Assembly (NCBI RefSeq): GCF_035917995.1 | Contig: NZ_CP109131.1 | Location: 6,014,001-6,078,000 of the forward strand | Length of the DNA: 64,000 nucleotides | Reading direction: 5' to 3' | Source of the DNA: Streptosporangium sp. NBC_01755 | GTDB taxonomy: Bacteria > Actinomycetota > Actinomycetes > Streptosporangiales > Streptosporangiaceae | Shown here: positions 42,981 to 50,396 of the stretch, one piece after another | How the letters are laid out: every line of letters begins with the position of its first letter | How positions within the stretch are numbered: the first letter of the stretch is position 1 | The notes under the pieces: generated by a model | Database searches by the model: none | What the model was told of the DNA's origin: nothing | What the model saw: only the letters and a program-made list of their open reading frames with translations | Program-made: the position numbers and the translations under genes

Positions 42981-43328
42981 GCACAACCTCCAGGTAGTGA
43001 TCTCCGACCGGACCCGTTGCCGCCCGGCCCCACCCCCTCTGTCCCATTCGTCGGCGATCTAACGGCAGGAGGGGTGCCGTCCTTGATCGTGAGGACTGTG
43101 GAACGCGCGGCCTCGTTACCGGCGCTCAATAGGTGATGTCGACTTGGGGGCTGTTCGCGCAGCACGACATCGCTCGTTCGAGTTCAGTGGCGGTGTCTCG
43201 TGCCGGTCATGGCCGGTGTCGTGTGATCGCGTAGGACGGCGTTGCCGCACGCAGCCGTTGTGCATCACCTTCGTGCACGCGACCGCGATGCCCCGGGGGC
43301 GCGGTCCGGGGCACCTTTCCCTGACCGG
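42981..43328. other. Intergenic, nothing recognised
   Basis: Between the small lipoprotein gene (reading left) and the end of the hypothetical gene at 43329. No frame with plausible domains. Confidence 0.55.
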
Positions 43329-43670
43329 TCAGACGGCGCTCTCGCCGAGCCAGACAAGGTCGGAGCCCAGCCGATGCGCGGCCCGGTGGGCGTTCGTCCA
43401 CCGGCCGAACCCGTACCCGTTCCTGCTGACGGTCGCCGCCGTCCCATCCGGCAGCGCCAGCCCGTACGCCACCACTTCCGGCGAACTCGCCCTGCCCCTC
43501 TCGTCGTCCTCGTCGAGCTCCTGGACCAGGGCGAACATGCGCGGGAGATCACCGGTCGGCATGCGCGCACTCGCGTACGCACTCTCCGGGCCCGTGCTCC
43601 GCGGGCAACGCTCGTCGAAGTCCGGGTCATGGCGGACGGATGGCTGGTCGGAACCAGCGTGATGCTCCAT
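43329..43670 (-). CDS. Conserved actinobacterial hypothetical protein next to a WhiJ-like regulator
   Basis: 113-residue soluble protein. The C-terminal half (VVAYGLALPDGTAATVSRNG, then WTNAHRAAHRLGSDLVWLGE) has the look of small proteins often found divergent from XRE/DUF5753 regulator genes in actinomycetes. ATG at 43668-43670 with GGAAGGGAGC upstream. Divergent from the regulator at 43896, sharing a 225-bp AT-richer control region. Function unknown. Confidence 0.7.
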   Translation of the reverse strand: MEHHAGSDQPSVRHDPDFDERCPRSTGPESAYASARMPTGDLPRMFALVQELDEDDERGRASSPEVVAYGLALPDGTAATVSRNGYGFGRWTNAHRAAHRLGSDLVWLGESAV

Positions 43671-43895
43671 GTCGTGCTCCCTTCCGGTGCTGAACCTGAG
43701 TGGAGATTTGCTGGACGGCTCCGCTTCGATTTCTCTGCGTCTTCAAGTAAACGCATAGCGTGACCATCGATGCCTCGGTAGCGTGACATTGAATTTACGA
43801 GTGCGCAAGCTTGCTTGAAGAGCTTGTTGGACTTGTCCCGATTCATCCCTTATCGAATCAGCGACACGGACGTCGCGAGCTCGAAGGAGACGGCG

Positions 43896-44768
43896 ATGGG
43901 CGCAAAACGAGGACCGACACTGCGGGCGCAGTGGCTCGGCAAACGCCTCAAGGAGTTCCGTGAGTCGGCCAAGCTGACGCTCAGGCAGGCCGGTGACTAC
44001 CTGCAGCGTGACGCCGCGACCATCAGCCGACTGGAGGCCGGCATCATCCCGGCGAGGGTGTCCGACGTACTGGCTCTCCTTAACCTGTACGACGTTGGCG
44101 ACCAGAAGATCCGCGACGGGCTGGAGCGGCTCAGCCGCGACATCTGGCGAAAGGGTTGGTGGGACGGCTATGCCACCGACTCCCTCGGTGGGATGTTCGA
44201 CCACGTCTGGCTCGAAACCCGCACGGAGGGGATCCGCTCCTATGAGGCGATGGTCATCCCGGGCCTCTTTCAGACCCGGGACTACGCCCTGGCGGTCATC
44301 GCGGCAGGCGACGCGGATGCTCCGGGTGAGCAGATCGAGCGCTGGGTGGAGTTCCGGATGGCCCGGCAGCGCGTGCTCGACGCCGAGTCGGCTCCGAGCA
44401 TAGAGATCGTTCTCGACGAGGCCGTGCTACACCGCATGATCGGCGGCCCGAAGGTGATGCGCGCCCAACTGGAACACCTGGCCAAGTCCATGTCGAGGCC
44501 GAACGTGACCGTCCGGGTCCTGCCATTCGCCACCGGGGCGCACGCCAGCCCGGAGGGTGCTTTCACGATCTTCGATATGCCGGAGCCTTACTCCGACGCG
44601 AGCTATGTGGAGACCAGAGGGGGTGCCGTCTACACCGAAGCGGAGGGTGCCGAGATCTTCGCACGAGCGTACGATTCCCTACGTAGCGCCGCGCTCACCC
44701 CGGATGAGTCCGCGACCGTCATCCGGACCGCGATCGGTCGTGCCAAACGAGCGAGAGGGAGCACATGA
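43896..44768 (+). CDS. WhiJ-like XRE regulator with DUF5753 domain (copy 2)
   Basis: 290-residue cytoplasmic regulator: HTH at about 15-65 (SAKLTLRQAGDYLQRDAATI, SRLEAG), then DUF5753 (YEAMVIPGLFQTRDYALAVI, IGGPKVMRAQLEHLAK). AAGGAGA precedes the ATG at 43896. Its stop overlaps the start of a DUF397 gene (ATGA). Second such pair in the window; the two regulators are only distantly alike, so this is not a recent duplication. Confidence 0.9.
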   Translation: MGAKRGPTLRAQWLGKRLKEFRESAKLTLRQAGDYLQRDAATISRLEAGIIPARVSDVLALLNLYDVGDQKIRDGLERLSRDIWRKGWWDGYATDSLGGMFDHVWLETRTEGIRSYEAMVIPGLFQTRDYALAVIAAGDADAPGEQIERWVEFRMARQRVLDAESAPSIEIVLDEAVLHRMIGGPKVMRAQLEHLAKSMSRPNVTVRVLPFATGAHASPEGAFTIFDMPEPYSDASYVETRGGAVYTEAEGAEIFARAYDSLRSAALTPDESATVIRTAIGRAKRARGST

Positions 44769-44995
44769 TGATCAGCCCCGAGGAGCTGGCGGGCGTCGCC
44801 TGGCACATCAGCACCAGGAGCGCCAACGGTGGCGGGCAGTGCGTCGAGGCCGGTCCGCTGGCCGATGGCAGTGGGCGCGTCGCCGTACGGCACAGCCTCC
44901 GCCCCGACGCCGAGGTGATCGTCTACACCCGCGCCGAGTGGCAGGCATTCGTCGGCGGCGTCAAGAACGGCGAATTCGACTTCTCCGCCAGGTAA
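44765..44995 (+). CDS. DUF397 protein, partner of WhiJ-like regulator copy 2
   Basis: 76-residue DUF397 domain protein: VAWHISTRSANGGGQCVEAG at the start and RAEWQAFVGGVKNGEFDF at the end, matching the family and the copy at 18397-18633. Translation is coupled through the ATGA overlap; a second ATG immediately follows the first. Confidence 0.92.
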   Translation: MMISPEELAGVAWHISTRSANGGGQCVEAGPLADGSGRVAVRHSLRPDAEVIVYTRAEWQAFVGGVKNGEFDFSAR

Positions 44996-45196
44996 ACCGG
45001 CACTTCGGCCTCCTGATCCGCAGGGCGTTCGCGACCACGCACCTGCCTACGGAATCCGACGACGTGTTCCCGGAGCCGGACGCCAAGCTCTGCTGCGACA
45101 TAGAGGGTTTGGCACGCTATTCCGCGGAAGCGCTCGACAAGTGGTGTGGCAGGCCGTACGTGGACCTGGCGGAGAGCGCCGTCGCGGCATACGAGG
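44996..45196 (+). pseudogene. Possible coding remnant, unidentified
   Basis: In one frame this segment reads as coding-type sequence with G/C-rich third positions (LIRRAFATTHLPTESDDVF, KLCCDIEGLARYSAEALDKW), but has no start codon and abuts the VKOR remnant on the other strand. Probably a truncated gene at a recombination joint. Identity unknown. Confidence 0.35.
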
Positions 45197-45475
45197 TCAG
45201 TCGCGCGGCACCGCCCCGGCCAGCAGGCCGGCGCCGGTGGTGGTGACGATGGCGAATCCGGCGATGCCCAGGAGCGGGTTGGGGAATCCGAACACCTCCG
45301 CCTGCGGCGTGATCATCACCGAACCGCACGAAAGGATCGGATTGATGCTGCACGTGGGCACGTAGGCCGGATCTTTCAGCAGGGCGATCTTCTCGACGGA
45401 GAGCGTGAACGCCGCGCTCAGGCCGAGCGCGCCACCGGCCAGTAGTAGCCAGGCCAGCAGCCGGGCAAACGGCTC
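45197..45475 (-). pseudogene. Vitamin K epoxide reductase (VKOR) family remnant
   Basis: Minus-strand frame encodes about 92 residues of the VKOR N-terminal half: EPFARLLAWLLLAGGALGLS, then VEKIALLKDPAYVPTCSINP, ILSCGSVMITPQAEVFGFPN and LLGIAGFAIV. The two loop cysteines are present, but the second half with the membrane CxxC active site is lost and no usable start codon exists. It lies just after a DsbA remnant in the same reading frame (beyond a TGA), the usual dsbA-vkor pairing for disulfide formation. Confidence 0.75.
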
Positions 45476-45565
45476 CCCGGGCCGGCCATGCGCCCGGAGG
45501 CCTGGGGGGACCGGCGGGGAGCGTCCGCGGACGCCGGTCGGGCAGCGGCCGGTTCCCCGCCGGCC

Positions 45566-45838
45566 TCAGCTGGCGAGTGCCGCATCGACGACGGCGCGGG
45601 CAGCGCGTTCGGCGTTGAAGTGGCCGGGCAGCGGGAAGTAACGCACGACGAAGGTCACCTTGCCTGCGTACTGCTCGTGCAGGTCCTCCACCACCGGGAA
45701 GGCGGCCCGGCAGGCTTCGCACTCGAAGTCGAGGAACTCCAGCTGTCCGGGTCCCGACCCGGGCGTGGGGGTACGACGGGCCGCCCATGAGCGGGACCGC
45801 TCTTGACACGTCGGCAAAACCACCCCAACCTTGCTCAT
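45566..45838 (-). pseudogene. Truncated DsbA-type thiol oxidoreductase
   Basis: Up to 90 residues. The recognisable part is the start of a thioredoxin_4/DsbA domain: LEFLDFECEACRAAFPVVED with a CEAC active site and KVTFVVRYFPLPGHFNAERA. A TGA ends the frame after about 60 residues of the domain, where family members have over 150, and the N-terminal anchor is missing. Non-functional or severely truncated. Confidence 0.75.
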
Positions 45839-45862
45839 ATGAACACATATTCATATGAGCAA
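45803..45862 (+). promoter_or_regulatory. ArsR-type operator palindrome over a probable leaderless promoter
   Basis: TTGCTCATATGAA (45831-45843) and TTCATATGAGCAA (45850-45862) are perfect inverted arms around six bases, containing the ATATGAAC..TTCATAT core of ArsR/SmtB operators. TTGACA at 45803-45808 is a consensus -35; a 17-base gap puts the start of transcription at about the ATG at 45839, with no ribosome site before it. The palindrome covers both the plus-strand ATG and the abutting minus-strand ATG at 45836-45838. Confidence 0.7.
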
Positions 45863-46036
45863 ATATTGGCAATGGACGGTTGTGCGGCCAAGGTCGTCGA
45901 CGCCGACCGGGCCGTCGCGGTGTGCGAGCGGATGCCGTCCGCGCAAGACCTGACCGACACGGCTGACGTCTTCGGGCTGCTGTCCGACACCGAGCACACC
46001 GAGGTCCTGCACTCCGAACGGGATGGGGTTTTGTGA
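45839..46036 (+). pseudogene. ArsR-family metal regulator with internal deletion of the HTH core
   Basis: 65 residues. The first 50 (MNTYSYEQILAMDGCAAKVV ... TADVFGLLSD) match the N-terminus of CmtR/KmtR-like ArsR sensors, and the last 15 (TEHTEVLHSERDGVL) match their C-terminus, but the roughly 70 residues between, with the recognition helix and metal-site cysteines, are missing without frame loss. The junction is near 45,989. Stop TGA overlaps the ATG of the exporter. The product cannot bind DNA in the usual way. Confidence 0.7.
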
Positions 46037-46935
46037 TGGGCACCGGACATGGCCATGGGCATGCCGCAAGCCGCCACCGCTGGCGCCTGGCGCTCTCCTT
46101 CGCCCTGATCGGCGCCTACTTCCTCGTCGAGCTCGCCTACGGCCTGATCTCCGGCTCGCTGGCGCTGCTGTCCGACGCCGGGCACATGGCCGCCGACGTC
46201 GTCACCCTCGGCGCCGCGCTGGTCGCCACCAGGATCGCCACCCGCCCCGACACCACCGGCCGCCGCAGCTACGGCTCCTACCGGGCCGAGGTGTTCGCCT
46301 CCCTGCTGGCCGTCGTGCTGATGCTCGCAGTCGCCCTGTACGTGGTCGCCGAGGCGATCGGCCGCATCGGCGGGTCGGCCGAGGTCTCCTCCGGGCCGAT
46401 GCTCGTCGTCGGCGCCATCGGCCTGGTCGTCAACCTCGTCGCCCTGGTTCTGCTGCGGTCCGGCGCGAGCGAAAGCCTCAACGTCAAGGGCGCCTACCTG
46501 GAGGTCGTGGCCGACACCGCAGGCTCGGTCGGCGTCATCGTCGCCGGCTGGCTCATCGCCGCCACCGGCCAGACCTTCTGGGACACCGTCATCGCTCTGG
46601 CCATTGGCGTCTTCGTTGCCGTACGCGCCGTCATGCTCGGCCGCCAAGTCTTCGCAGTCCTCGGCCAGCACGTCCCCGAGGGCGTCGACGCCACCGCCGT
46701 CGCGACCGACCTGGCCGTCATCAAGGGCGTACGCGACGTCCACGACCTGCACCTATGGACGCTGACCTCCGGCATGAACGTCGCCACCGCCCACCTCGTC
46801 ACCACAGACCAGAGCGACAACCACGCCGTCCTGGATCAGGCCCGCGACCTGCTCCGCCGGCGCCACGGCGTCGCCCACGCCACCCTCCAAGTCGAACCCG
46901 CCGCCCACAACGGCTGCGACGAACTCGGCTGGTGA
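46036..46935 (+). CDS. Cation diffusion facilitator (CDF) metal efflux transporter
   Basis: 299-residue inner-membrane exporter of Zn2+/Co2+/Cd2+ class: His-rich start (GTGHGHGHAASRHRW), six hydrophobic segments, the metal site in LLSDAGHMAADV, a second site segment LEVVADTAGSVGV, and a cytoplasmic C-terminal domain (VHDLHLWTLTSGMNVATAHL) used for dimerisation. The ATG overlaps the stop of the truncated ArsR gene. With the repressor gutted, expression from the upstream promoter may be constitutive; inference. Confidence 0.93.
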   Translation: MGTGHGHGHAASRHRWRLALSFALIGAYFLVELAYGLISGSLALLSDAGHMAADVVTLGAALVATRIATRPDTTGRRSYGSYRAEVFASLLAVVLMLAVALYVVAEAIGRIGGSAEVSSGPMLVVGAIGLVVNLVALVLLRSGASESLNVKGAYLEVVADTAGSVGVIVAGWLIAATGQTFWDTVIALAIGVFVAVRAVMLGRQVFAVLGQHVPEGVDATAVATDLAVIKGVRDVHDLHLWTLTSGMNVATAHLVTTDQSDNHAVLDQARDLLRRRHGVAHATLQVEPAAHNGCDELGW

Positions 46936-47024
46936 GCCCTTTCCAGGGCAGGTGATCCGCACTGCGGGGAGTGCGGGGGCAGCCGAGCTCTCAGCTGTAC
47001 GGCGGACCGCCACCGCGCCCGGCT

Positions 47025-47222
47025 ATGGCCCGGTGGGTGAACGCTGTCCACGCGCTGCTCGGCGCGGCCGCGGTCACCGTGGCGGCCGGGCTTGACCTGG
47101 CCGCCAAAGCCGTCGCCAAAGCCGCCGCCGAAGCGCGCTTGCCGGGTGCCGGCGTCGACCTCGGCCTGACCCAGCCCATGCCGGTGCCCAAGGACCTGGC
47201 CGCGCTGCTGGCGACCGCCTGA
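47025..47222 (+). CDS. Small hypothetical protein
   Basis: 65 residues with strong actinomycete codon bias: MARWVNAVHALLGAAAVTVA, then helical Ala-rich sequence and GLTQPMPVPKDLAALLATA. One weakly hydrophobic helix near the start. Could also be the 3' end of a lost gene; an in-frame GTG at 46971 would lengthen it by 18 residues. Unknown function. Confidence 0.4.
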   Translation: MARWVNAVHALLGAAAVTVAAGLDLAAKAVAKAAAEARLPGAGVDLGLTQPMPVPKDLAALLATA

Positions 47223-47278
47223 CAGGCGCCTGGTCTGGGGGGAATCTGACCGACAGGCCTCGTCCAGCGCGCCTGTCG

Positions 47279-47530
47279 GTGACGAGAGCGCACGCCTCCT
47301 CCGCCCGCGACCTTGGAATCAGCGCCGATGGCGGCGTCGCCCTGGGGGCCGACCCGGGCGGCGTCTCCCTGTGGGATCTCAGGAACCTGGCCGAGGTCGT
47401 CGCCGACCCGGAGGAGGCGGCTTGCCGCGGCTACACCGGCGTGGAGCTCAGCAAGGCGGACTGGGCACGCTACACGGGCGGCGCGGAGTGGTCGGACTAC
47501 GAGGTGGAGGGGATGGACGTCCATTTTCGT
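47279..47530 (+). pseudogene. C-terminal remnant of a WD40-repeat protein
   Basis: Frame reads LGISADGGVALGADPGGVSL followed by WDLRNLAEVVADPEEAACRG and WARYTGG, the last blade and tail typical of large actinobacterial WD40/STAND proteins. The upstream blades are absent and the frame runs on without its proper stop. A fragment. Confidence 0.6.
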
Positions 47531-47669
47531 CTGCTCCATCAACCTGGGCTCCACATGACGCTCTTGCCGGGAGCGTGCGGTAGCGGAGGGGCCTCGCCGG
47601 GTTCCCGGCCACGAGAGACCGGGTTCACGCACCTGCGCGCACTTCGTGCCGTCGGGGGAGGAGCGCATG

Positions 47670-47720
47670 CGAAAGGCCGTCGAGCGTGCCCTCCTGGGAG
47701 GGACGGCCGACGGCCTTTCG
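47670..47720 (-). terminator. Terminator hairpin of glnA
   Basis: CGAAAGGCCGTCG (47670-47682) and CGACGGCCTTTCG (47708-47720) form a perfect 13-bp stem with a 25-base loop, 53 bases after the glnA stop. Confidence 0.75.
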
Positions 47721-47773
47721 CGAGATGCCCGTGCGCTTCCGCCGGTCACCGGGGTTTGCGCGGGTCGGGAGGC

Positions 47774-49198
47774 TCAGACGTCGTAGTAGAGCTCGAACTC
47801 GTGCGGGTGCGGGCGCAGCCGGATCGGGTCGATCTCGTTCTCCCGCTTGTAGGAGATCCAGGTCTCGATCAGGTCCGGCGTGAACACGCCACCCTCCAGC
47901 AGGTACTCGTGGTCGGCCTCCAGGGCCGCGAGCACGTCCGTCAGCGAGCCGGGGACCTGCGGGATGTTACGGGCCTCCTCGGGGGGAAGCTCGTAGAGGT
48001 CCTTGTCGACCGGCTCGACCGGCTCGATCTTGTTGCGGATGCCGTCGATGCCGGCCATGAGCTGGGCGGCGAAGGCGAAGTACGGGTTGCACGACGGGTC
48101 CGGGACGCGGAACTCGATGCGCTTGGCCTTCGGGTTGGAGCCCGTGATCGGGATGCGGATGCACGCCGAGCGGTTGCGCTGGGAGTAGACCAGGTTGACC
48201 GGGGCCTCGTAGCCGGGCACCAGGCGGTGGTAGGAGTTGACCGTCGGGTTGGTGAAGGCCAGCAGCGACGGGGCGTGCTTGAGCAGGCCGCCGATGTAGT
48301 AGCGGGCGGTGTCGGACAGGCCCGCGTAGCCGACCTCGTCGTAGAAGAGCGGCGCGCCGTCCTTCCAGAGCGACTGGTGGCAGTGCATGCCGGAGCCGTT
48401 GTCACCGAAGATCGGCTTGGGCATGAAGGTGACCGTGTGGCCGTACTCCAGGGCCGTGCTCTTGACGATGTACTTGTACAGCATCAGGGTGTCGGCGGCC
48501 TTGAGCAGCGTGTTGAACCGGAAGTCGATCTCCGCCTGGCCGGCCGTGCCCACCTCGTGGTGCTGCATCTCGACGTCGATGCCCGCGTCGATGAGGCGGC
48601 GCACCATCTCCGAGCGCAGGTCGGTGAAGTGGTCCATCGGCGGGACCGGGAAGTAGCCGCCCTTGAAGCGCGGCTTGTAACCGAGGTTGCCGCCGTCCTG
48701 GGCTTTGCCGCTGTTCCAGGCGCCCTCGATCGAGTCGATGTAGTAGTAACTCGCGTGCGCGTTGGTCTCGAACCGCACGTCGTCGAAGATGTAGAACTCG
48801 GCCTCGGGACCGAAGTAGACCGTGTCGGCGATGCCGGTGCCCTTGAGGTACTCCTCCGCCTTGCGGGCGACGTTGCGCGGGTCGCGGCTGTAGGCCTCGC
48901 CTGTCAGCGGGTCGTGCACGAAGAAGTTGATGTTGAGCGTCTTGTGCTGCCGGAACGGGTCGAGCACGGCCGTGGACGGGTCGGGCAGCAGCAGCATGTC
49001 CGACTCGTGGATGGCCTGGAAACCGCGGATCGACGAGCCGTCGAACATGAGACCGTCGGTGAAGACGCCGGCTCCGAAGTTCTCCGAAGGGAACGTGAAG
49101 TGGTGCGTCGTCCCCGGCAGGTCGGTGAACCTGACATCAACGAACTGCACCCCTTCGTCCTTGATGAACTTCAGGACGTCGTCGGCGGAGTTGAACAC
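47774..49198 (-). CDS. glnA: Glutamine synthetase type I, adenylylation-regulated
   Basis: 474-residue cytoplasmic dodecameric enzyme: ATP + NH3 + glutamate to glutamine. Family landmarks: [24 protein letters not shown], MHHxE-type ligand region, [42 protein letters not shown]. Tyr402 in the [10 protein letters not shown] loop is the adenylylation site used by GlnE, encoded upstream on the opposite strand. GTG start at 49196-49198 with GGGAGG upstream. A GlnR-like box lies about 50-90 bases upstream of the start codon. Monocistronic by its terminator. Confidence 0.98.
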   Translation of the reverse strand: MFNSADDVLKFIKDEGVQFVDVRFTDLPGTTHHFTFPSENFGAGVFTDGLMFDGSSIRGFQAIHESDMLLLPDPSTAVLDPFRQHKTLNINFFVHDPLTGEAYSRDPRNVARKAEEYLKGTGIADTVYFGPEAEFYIFDDVRFETNAHASYYYIDSIEGAWNSGKAQDGGNLGYKPRFKGGYFPVPPMDHFTDLRSEMVRRLIDAGIDVEMQHHEVGTAGQAEIDFRFNTLLKAADTLMLYKYIVKSTALEYGHTVTFMPKPIFGDNGSGMHCHQSLWKDGAPLFYDEVGYAGLSDTARYYIGGLLKHAPSLLAFTNPTVNSYHRLVPGYEAPVNLVYSQRNRSACIRIPITGSNPKAKRIEFRVPDPSCNPYFAFAAQLMAGIDGIRNKIEPVEPVDKDLYELPPEEARNIPQVPGSLTDVLAALEADHEYLLEGGVFTPDLIETWISYKRENEIDPIRLRPHPHEFELYYDV

Positions 49199-49234
49199 GC
49201 GAACCTCCCATGGGGCACGGGCTATCAGACCGAA

Positions 49235-49286
49235 AGTATGCCTGTGCCGTTACCGCCCCGTGTCTCGTTTGTTTCGCTCGTGTTAA
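49235..49286 (-). promoter_or_regulatory. GlnR-like box and promoter of glnA
   Basis: On the minus strand four pentamers spaced by exactly six bases: TTAAC (49282-49286), GAAAC (49271-49275), GACAC (49260-49264) and GTAAC (49249-49253). This fits the actinobacterial GlnR consensus gTnAC-n6-GAAAC repeated, the second half less well. CATACT at 49235-49240 is a good -10 box. Confidence 0.65.
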
Positions 49287-49368
49287 GCGAAAGTCGCCCC
49301 CACGCTAGTTCTCGGGCCCCGGCTGGACGGGTATACCGAGCCTTCCTTTGCCCGGTTTTGCCGGATTT

Positions 49369-49653
49369 TCACGTGCCGGACTTCAGTGGCCTGCAGCCCT
49401 CCGGCGTCTCCTCCTCGAGCGAGTAGGGATCCACGGCGGGGCCGTCGGCCTTCACTTCCCGATCGGGAGTCGAGTCCGGATAGAACGGGTGGATGAAGCC
49501 GTCATCGACGTCGCACCGCGCCGGGGCGGTCCCCCCCGCCGTTCCACTTACCGACCCAGAAGCGCAGCCGGTCGCCGTCCCGCCTCGCCGGCCGGTCCGG
49601 GCGAGTACGGGGGCGGTACCCGGGGCGGATACCGTTGGGGCCATGAGCAGCAA
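49369..49653 (-). CDS. Possible small protein upstream of glnA
   Basis: Up to 94 residues. The C-terminal part (CDVDDGFIHPFYPDSTPDRE, then DPYSLEEETPEGCRPLKSG) has coding-type third positions; the N-terminus is Ala/Gly/Thr-rich with a cysteine (TATGCASG) that might be part of a poor signal peptide. The proposed ATG overlaps the divergent RDD gene start by 11 bp, so the true start may be further in. Not recognised. Confidence 0.35.
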   Translation of the reverse strand: MLLMAPTVSAPGTAPVLARTGRRGGTATGCASGSVSGTAGGTAPARCDVDDGFIHPFYPDSTPDREVKADGPAVDPYSLEEETPEGCRPLKSGT

Positions 49654-50104
49654 GCAGCCGCGTTGGACCCAGACCTGGCTCGGTGGCGTCAGGTCGGCCG
49701 GAGTCGATCTCGGCTATCCGGGGGAGCGGCTCGGGCTGCCCGGAGAGGGCAGCGGCTCGGTGGCCGGATTCGGCCGCAGGCTCGGCGCCATCGTGGTCGA
49801 CTGGCTGATCTGCACCTGGGCGATCACCCAGGGGCTTCTGCGGATCGACCCCGCTCATTCGGCCTGGGTCCCGATCCTGGTCCTGGCCGCCGAATACCTC
49901 CTGCTGGTGGGCACCATGGGGATGACCTTCGGGATGCGCCTGTTCGGCATCAGGGTCGCCGCGCTCGGCGGCGGCCGCCCCGGGTTCGTCTCCGTGCTGG
50001 TACGGACCGTCCTGCTCTGCCTGGCCCTGCCCGCTCTCATCTGGGACCGCGACCAGCGGGGCCTGCACGACCGCGCGGCGAACACCGTGGTCGTACGCCT
50101 CTGA
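49643..50104 (+). CDS. RDD-family membrane protein
   Basis: 153-residue inner-membrane protein. The RDD domain has its Arg in FGRRLGAIVVDWLICT and the Asp pair in LIWDRDQRGLHDRAANTVVV, with three hydrophobic helices between. RDD proteins are linked to small-molecule or ion transport but are poorly known. Divergent from glnA, as in many actinobacteria. ATG at 49643. Confidence 0.85.
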   Translation: MSSKQPRWTQTWLGGVRSAGVDLGYPGERLGLPGEGSGSVAGFGRRLGAIVVDWLICTWAITQGLLRIDPAHSAWVPILVLAAEYLLLVGTMGMTFGMRLFGIRVAALGGGRPGFVSVLVRTVLLCLALPALIWDRDQRGLHDRAANTVVVRL

Positions 50105-50318
50105 GCCGCGTCCTCACGCCCGGTTTCGCGCTTGTACCCGAGTCTGGCCCTGTGTTCAGGTTTCACATCGGTCGCCGGGCAGTGTGTCACGCTGCCGACG
50201 ACGCGGCCTGAACCGTACCTGCCAGGTACGGCGAGGAGCTGCAAGCTCGGTTCCTTTCAGGGCCGAGAAGCTGACGCTCGCATCCGTGATCTCGCCCGCG
50301 CCAGGCTCCGCGGGCGCC

Positions 50319-50352
50319 GATTCCTTTTCCTGCCGGCGGCCGTCATAACGGT
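50319..50352 (+). promoter_or_regulatory. Putative ECF sigma promoter element, copy 1
   Basis: 34 bases with GATTCCTTTT at one end and CGGCCGTCATAACGGT at the other, 44 bases before the sigma gene's GTG. The CGTC is the usual -10 core of ECF promoters. Copy 2 at 51798-51831 has the same end blocks and identical spacing. Confidence 0.6.
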
Positions 50353-50396
50353 GGGCGGCCGCGCTGGGCGGCCGGCCGTGAGGGAGGAACGACTTC

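Noticed and set aside
43265..43846. 193-codon minus-strand frame
   Set aside because: Overlaps the better-supported 113-residue gene (43329-43670) in another frame; its C-terminal half is Arg-rich shadow.
47279..49426. 715-codon plus-strand frame running through glnA
   Set aside because: Only its first 80 or so codons (WD40 tail) look like protein; the rest is the antisense of glnA.
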